A DNA stretch of 64,000 nucleotides from Psococerastis gibbosa (Eukaryota; Arthropoda; Insecta; Psocodea; Psocidae). Below, piece after piece: positions 58,165 to 64,000 of this stretch. The notes under the pieces are model-generated. The model did not search any database. It was given only the letters and a program-made list of their open reading frames with translations, and had not been told where the DNA came from. The stretch is taken from the NCBI GenBank assembly GCA_963971405.1, contig OZ020488.1, forward strand, positions 28,477,089 to 28,541,088, in the 5' to 3' direction. Each line of letters opens with the position of its first letter. Position 1 is the first letter of the stretch. A program made the translations under genes and the position numbers.

Positions 58165-58327
58165 ATACTTACCTGGCGTGGGGGTTAACCGTGATCAACA
58201 AGGCGGTTCCCCCGGGACGAGTCCTTGCCATTGCACTTCGGCTTGGATGAATCCTGCGAATGCCCCAAATGTGGGCATCTCGGGCGCGTAATTTTTGATA
58301 GTCGGGACTGCGTACGCGCTCTCCCGG
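58165..58327 (+). ncRNA. U1 snRNA gene or pseudogene
   Basis: The 163-nt sequence starts ATACTTACCTGGCG, the exact 5'-splice-site recognition sequence. Stem-loop I follows (GGGGTTAACCGTGATCAAC), then stem-loop II with CCATTGCACTTCGG (the U1A-type AUUGCAC loop), stem-loop III with CCCCAAATGTGGG, the CTCGGGCGCG segment, an Sm site AATTTTTGA and a terminal CGGGACTGCGTACGCGCTCT hairpin. U1 pairs with 5' splice sites as part of the U1 snRNP. Loop I reads ATCAACAAG where most animals have ATCACGAAG (the U1-70K site), so this may be a variant or a pseudogene. No pol II snRNA promoter element is identified with confidence upstream. Confidence 0.88.
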
Positions 58328-58784
58328 AATAACAATTCAATGATCAATCTGAAGAATGCCTGATTGGCCTGACTAACCGGGGCCGGGCCGAGAGTCCGAG
58401 ACCCTCATATATCACATTTCCCTCAGTGGCAACTCGAAATTTCCCTTTTTTCCCTCGGGACTCGCTAACCTAATTCGCCAATTTTCCTCTATTATTTAAA
58501 TTCCCAAAATTTCTGGGGGGGGGGGGGTTATTTCTGACACGCCCAGCTACTTTTTTTTTTATAAAAAGATTAATCGCATACAAACAATTTAATGAATGTA
58601 TCCGATTGACCTCTTCAGTCGCCTCTGTAGGTTAGTACCTGTGTTGAGCTACGACACGTCTCCGATCGCATGGCGTGTAACGACTCACATAAGTGCAAGC
58701 ACGTTACCACCTGGACATCGAAGTCGATTTTAAACCTAGTCGTTTCATTTTTCTATATGCATGAGCATGACGGCCAAATTGCTC

Positions 58785-60355
58785 ATTCGTATCCCATTCA
58801 TACAACATCCATCCACGGATTGGGCGCCATCTGTAGGAGCAGAGAGAAAGAAGAACAGCTGAGGAGATATGGTATGGGACCATTACCCCGCAGTCGCGGT
58901 GGCCATCGTTATATCTGTGTCTTCATTGACTCGTGCACAAAGTGGAGTATAGGAGTCCCATTGAAATCTGCGACTTCGAAGACTGTCGAAGACGCCCTGT
59001 TCAATCATGTTATCATGCATCATGGAGTACCGGAGATCATACTGGTGGATAATGGATCACAATTTACTAGTAGGCGATTTAAACAATTCTGTGAAGACCA
59101 CCATATCAAAATACATTTCTGTCCGCGTTATTATCCACAAAGTAACCCAACTGAAAGATATAATCAGACAATCAAGACCGCGCTGGCTATTTACGCTAAG
59201 GATAATCACCAGCTTTGGCATTTACATTTACCATTTGTTCTGTTTGCTCTTAGAACGTCGGTAAGTGAAGCAACGGGTTTTTCTCCATCCAAGCTAGTCT
59301 ATGGCAGAGAACTGCGCTCCTTTTATGAGTTGGCTGCAACTACTGATAATTCTGATTTAATGCCATTTGATCCTGTCACCTATAATGGCACTTTGACCAC
59401 TAATCTTGACGCTCTCTATCAACGGGTACGATCCACCGTAAGGAGGGCTAAACAACGACAGGCGGCACGTTATAATTTGCGAAGGAAAGATGTGACCTAT
59501 CAACCGGGAGAACTAGTGTTTAAGGAAGATTTTCACCAATCTAGTGCTATTGATAAGAAAACAGCCAAATTTTATCCACGATGGGAGGGACCATTCATTA
59601 TAAAAACAGTGCTTTCGCCAACGCAGTATGAACTGCAACGCATGAATGGTACTTTGGCTGGACGTTGGCATGTGTCTCACTTGAAATCTGTGTTGACCTA
59701 GACTATAATATCGTGGGTTCGACTGTGTATTGTTGTGTACTTAAAATAGTATATGAAAGAAAGAGGGGGTGTACCCTACATATTTTTTTTGCTTGTTTTA
59801 GTTGTCGTCCCGGAGGTGATTAATAGTTAGTGAGTTTAGTACGACGTTGAATAGGAATGTCCTGGATGTTTGAGTTTTGAGTACTCCTGGACGTATTAAA
59901 TTTTGGAAAATGATTCGTGAATCGTTAATGGGGGGTGAGCTTTCTATCCTTCCATGTCGATTTGCATTGGAGAATGAGGTTGAAAAGACCATGTTTGGAT
60001 ACCTTCTGTTCTGAGTTTGGTTTTTGGTATAGTTAGTGGATTGATCAATAATTGGGTGGGAGTTTGTTTTCGAGTGTTTGATTTATGAGTGTGTGTGAAC
60101 TCCCCAATGTGTAATTTTTTTACGGAGGGTGGTCCGCTATGACCTTTTGAGGGCGATCCTAATGCTATCGCGAGATGCTTAGTATCGACGTTTTACGTTC
60201 TGGAACTCCCTTCTGTACTCTGTTACGATGGGATAGTCCGGTCTTTTTGGGACCGCGAAGTCCCATACCATATCTCCTCAGCTGTTCTTCTTTCTCTCTG
60301 CTCCTACAGATGGCGCCCAATCCGTGGATGGATGTTGTATGAATGGGATACGAAT
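58785..60355 (+). mobile_element. Rearranged Ty3/gypsy fragment with inverted LTR end
   Basis: From left to right: an inverted leader and primer-binding-like TTGGGCGCCA (to 58829), 48 bp of inverted LTR end (58832-58879), integrase from 58880 to the pol stop (59701), a polypurine tract GAAAGAAAGAGGGGG (59755-59769), a probable LTR starting TGTACCC (59770-60308) and then TGGCGCCCAA (60311-60320) plus leader sequence. The leader, PBS and LTR end thus occur twice in inverted orientation (58785-58879 and 60261-60355). gag, RT and RNase H are absent. Confidence 0.65.
58880..59701 (+). pseudogene. Integrase of the second Ty3/gypsy element
   Basis: An uninterrupted frame covers the integrase core and C-terminal domain. 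ICVFIDSCTKWSIGVP holds the first Asp, ILVDNGSQFTSRRF the second, and SNPTERYNQTIKTALA the Glu. A C-terminal region with FYPRWEGPFIIKTVLSPTQY and RWHVSHLKSVL follows and ends at the pol stop. The N-terminal zinc finger is missing. The frame extends upstream to 58670, but that part reads inverted LTR and leader sequence, not integrase. No catalytic residue is lost, but it is isolated from its polyprotein. Confidence 0.8.
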
Positions 60356-60399
60356 GGTGTATGATTGGTTTTTCCCTCTTCTGTAGCGAGGTTACCCGT

Positions 60400-61480
60400 C
60401 AGTGGATCGGTTAAGATGTTCTTTAGGTTTTAACCGCTCAAAGGTCTCGTACTGGCTCAGGCTAGTGTAGATCCCTTCCCGTTGTTCCGTTCTTTTCTTC
60501 TCTGTTTTTCTGGGGATCTTTGGTTCGTGTGGTGTTGACTTCTTGGGGGCGATGGGGGCTTTTCTCTCGTTTGCTTTCCTAACGAGTGTAGGTTTGAAAA
60601 AAAAATGGGGGGGGGGAAGACCCTTGTTGTAGCGTGCAACCCTACCTTTTTATATGTGTATCCAGTTTACTGGATATACTAAATCTTAATATTACGATTA
60701 CATATCTTCTTATTATTATTTATTAAATTTTTTCAATTTATTTATTTATTTGTAAATCCGCCATATTTGTTTTGTTCAATTAACCAACCTCCAAATAAAC
60801 ATCATCGGTTTAAAATAAATTAATTTTTTCTATCTTTTATTATTATTCACAATTTAATTATCGCCAGATCTTTTAAAATCACAAAATCATAAAGTATCTA
60901 TTATTATTTATTTCTATTTATTAATAAAAATACTTTTATTATTATTATTATTACTTTAAAAAAGTTTTTGACGAGAGGTTGGCGGCCGGTTGAATTTGCG
61001 GTGGCTTGTTAGAAAATGTTACGAGAAAGGATGGCCGAGAATTTCTTATAACCCGATTTGGATTTTAAAAAAAAAAGAAAAAAAAGAAATGAGATTTTAA
61101 AGAAGGAAGAAGTCATAAGGATGATGGCTGGCAGGAGTTGTGGTGGCATGGATTTGATTTCGACGATGATGGGCTAAACCCCACCCGGAAGGGGGTGTTC
61201 GGACTCCGCTCCCTCCTCAGCCCAGACAATGTGACGATTTAGGATTGAGCCATGAGGTGATCGCTTACTTTTTATTTATTGGAGACGCTTATTGGCCACG
61301 CTACTACAGGTGCTCTATTTTTCTATATCTTAGGGTTTCATAATTCTATCAAGAATATAATTTCTGTTAATTAATTCTTGTTGTAATTATTTCACAACAT
61401 TCATTCCTCGATCCTACAGCCTCCTAAAGAACCCTAAGCCGGGGAGAAAACGCAACAACATGTTCAGAATGGTGGTACCA
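60400..61480. other. No gene seen
   Basis: AT-rich sequence with (TTA)n and (TTTA)n runs near 60710-60960, an A-rich stretch near 61070 and short G-tracts. Nothing coding is supported. Confidence 0.4.
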
Positions 61481-61559
61481 GGCGCGGATTTAGATATTTT
61501 TCTCGGAGGGTGCGGGAGAATTTTGCCTAAAATTGCAACCTTTCAAGTAGGGTAAAAGT

Positions 61560-61830
61560 GACCAATACACATGTTATACCCTGGAGGCAGGGGGGCCCGG
61601 GGGTCTTCCCCGGAGAAAAAAATTGATAATTAATAGACCCTACATAGTGAGGTTTTACGCATATTATACACTGGAGGAAAGGGGGTCCGGGGGTCTCCCC
61701 GGAGAAAAAATTGATAAATGGTCCCAAAGGTTTTTGCGCATGTTATACCCTGGAGAAAGGGGGGCCCGGAGTTCTCCCGTGGAGGGAAAAAAATTATAAA
61801 TAGGCCCAAATTCGTGAGGTTTTAAGAAGC
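61560..61830. repeat. Tandem ~90-bp repeats in the arm of a large palindrome
   Basis: Three imperfect units, each with a CATGTTATACCCTGGAG-like start, a G/C-rich GGGGGCCCGGGGGTCT-type core, GGAGAAAAAAATTGATAA and a flanking GTGAGGTTTTA. Inverted copies lie at 63700-64000. Confidence 0.7.
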
Positions 61831-64000
61831 AAGTAGTACAGTTGAGATTTTACCGACAAATAAACCAATCACTGTGGGGGGGGGGGGGGGCCGGAGAAAA
61901 TTTTTTTTGTGAAAGTATACTTGGTCAATATGTTTATTTTTATTAAGTCTTTCAGGTGAAATAAGCACACCAAGAATTGATTTCCCTTTCGTATTGTGGA
62001 TACTACGCCTTTAACCTCCATTTGTCACCAGAAATCCTGGGGAGAACCCCCCTATTTACGCCAATGATTTTCCCTCGCTCTTTCAACGAGTTTTCCTTAA
62101 ATTGGTGAAACCTCAATACAGTAGATTCCGTTTATTAAGACTCCGTCTATATTGCACATTGACCAACCGCCTATTATGACGAATTACGAAGATAGTTTGG
62201 TTTTCATTATATATACCTAGGTATATTGTATACTATACGTCTTGTATGACATCCATGTTTGTCAATTCCCTTCGATGTCATTATAACCGGATAATACTGT
62301 ATATTTAAAACTCCATTCTATCTAGTGTACGCTGCAAATATTTCGGGGGGGAGGACCCAAAACAGGTGCCTGTGCCTTTACCTCGCGTTGTCGTGTAGTT
62401 GTGCTGCTACAACTAGTCAAATCATCATATCATAAGCAAAGCACTAATGTACTCCTGTTTTTAAAATTCCCACCAAGCCATCAGTCGTGGCATCAGAATT
62501 GAGAATTCATAACATTCGCGCTAAAATTTGAAACCGTTATTTATTCATATTTATCAAATTTTATGTGTTTTTATTATATATTGTAACATTTTCCATTTTC
62601 AGCTAGTTTATTTTGATCATTGACTTTTCCCTCAAATTTCCCTCAATATCTTTCGTATTTCTTCAAAATTCCCTTTTCCCTCCAATTTCCCTTTAGTGCA
62701 GTGAATAAACCCGGATTTTCCCTAAAAAGGGAAATTTCCCCCAAAGTGGAAACGCTGGACCCGACTGAATTCAGCTCGTGGGTCGACAGACGACAGATTA
62801 CCGACTACTGAGTAGTGACTAGTGACTTGACCAGCGTTTCCACTTTGAGAAATTTCCCTTTTTAGGGAAAGTCCGGGTTTATTCACTGCACTAAAGGGAA
62901 ATTGGAGGGAAAAGGGAATTTTGAGGGAAATTTGAAGAAAGAAGAGCGATATTCAGGGAAAACTGCCAACTGGTGGAAAAGTCAATGTTTAAAATAAACT
63001 AGCTGAAAATGGAAAATGTTACAATGTGTAATAAAAACACATAAAATTTGATAAATATGAATAAATAACGGTTTCAAATTTTAGCGCGAATGTTATGAAT
63101 TCTCAATTCTGATGCCACGACTGATGGCTTGGTGGGAATTTTAAAAACAGGAGTACATCAGTGCTTTGCTTATGATATGATGGTTTGACCAGCCTAGTTG
63201 TAGCAGCACAACTACACGACAACGCGAGGTAAAGGCACAGGCACCTGTTTTGGGTCCTCCCCCCGAAATATTTGCAGCGTACACTAGATAGAATGGAGTT
63301 TTAAATATACAGTAGAATCCGGTTATAATGACATCGAAGGGAATTGACAAACATGGATGTCATACAAGACGTATAGTATACAATTTACCTAGGTATATGT
63401 AATGAAAACCAAACTATCTTCGTAATTCGTCATAATAGGCGGTTGGTCAATGTTCAATATTGACTGAGTCTTAATAAACGGATTCTACTGTATTGAGGTT
63501 ACACCAATTTTAGGAAAACTGGTTGAAAGAGCGAGGGAAAATCATTGGCGTAAATAGGGGGGTCCTCCCCAGGATTTCTGGTGACAAATGGCGTAGTATC
63601 CACAATAACGAAAGGGAAATTAATTCTTGGTGTGCTTATTTCACCTGAAAGACATAATAAACATAGTGACCAAGTACTTTCACAAAAAAAATATTACTCA
63701 AAAAGCTTAAAACCCCAATACTTCAGACCTATTTTTTCAGACTTTTTCTCCGGGGGAGACCCCCGGGCCCCCCGCAGTGACAGGTTTATTTGTCGGTAAA
63801 ATCTCAACTGTACTGCTTGCAAAATGCGTAAAACCTCACGAATTTGGGCCTATTTATAAATTTTTTCCTCCGGGGGAGACCCCCGGGCCCCCCTTTCTCC
63901 AGGGTATATAACATGCGCAAAAACTTCACTGGTTTGGGACCATTCATCACTTTTTTCTCCGGGGAGACCCCCGGACCCCCTGTCCTCCAGTGTATAATAT
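61671..64000. repeat. Large inverted repeat (arms over 1.1 kb), cut by the window end
   Basis: The left arm (61671-62762) and right arm (62832-64000) are inverted copies, for example GGAAATTTCCCCCAAAGTGG near 62729 against CCACTTTGAGAAATTTCC near 62840, and TCCCTTTCGTATTGTGGATA near 61983 against TATCCACAATAACGAAAGGG near 63597. A non-repeated spacer of about 70 bp lies at 62763-62831. The arms carry the GGGGGCCCGGGGG tandem units at their distal ends and no protein-coding sequence. The left arm continues to about 61560, and its partner lies beyond 64000. Likely a Foldback-type element. Confidence 0.8.

Overview
This is nuclear DNA from an intron-rich animal, most likely an arthropod and probably an insect. 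The evidence is GT-AG introns, animal housekeeping genes (CDC40, BCAS3, an ODAD4/TTC25-like gene), a GMC oxidoreductase typical of insects, an insect-like U1 snRNA, and a dense load of Tc1, maT, hAT, RTE, jockey-like and Ty3/gypsy elements. There are no bacterial operons and no CRISPR. The species cannot be fixed from this sequence.

Layout. 849-3338 (+): last three exons of a Tudor-domain gene. 3460-10530: no gene seen, only palindromic and SINE-like repeats. 10670-13771 (-): a three-exon gene for a 12-finger C2H2 protein. It is head-to-head with 14282-27186 (+), a complete eight-exon CDC40/PRP17 gene (569 aa). CDC40 introns hold a jockey-like LINE, a tRNA-like sequence and, in intron 7, a MITE split by a rearranged CsRn1-type LTR retrotransposon. 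31225-34770 (-): BCAS3, three exons, 707 aa. 38344-41815 (-): an ODAD4/TTC25-like TPR gene, three exons, with a probable GC-AG intron. 42216-45320 (+): an RTE retrotransposon interrupted by a foldback insertion. 46773-49916 (-): a two-exon GMC oxidoreductase (606 aa). 50081-52053: a TIR element split by a 1.3-kb maT (DD37D) transposon. 53304-56612 (+): three phase-1 exons of an unrecognised Ser-rich gene, with a complete-ended Tc1 element in one intron. 58165-58327 (+): U1 snRNA gene or pseudogene. 58785-60355: a second, rearranged Ty3/gypsy fragment. 61560-64000: a large inverted repeat that runs off the window.

How it fits together. The host genes are unrelated housekeeping or tissue genes: pre-mRNA splicing (CDC40, U1), autophagy and cytoskeleton (BCAS3), axoneme assembly (ODAD4-like), germline RNA silencing (Tudor) and redox metabolism (GMC). 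Their splice phases all agree, so they look intact despite the insertions. The most unusual structure is the 5.9-kb LTR element at 20978-26882. It has three LTRs with the middle one inverted, yet it is bounded by a single 4-bp target duplication. That implies the rearrangement happened before integration. A second LTR element near 58.8-60.4 kb has a comparable inverted LTR-end/PBS fused to integrase sequence.
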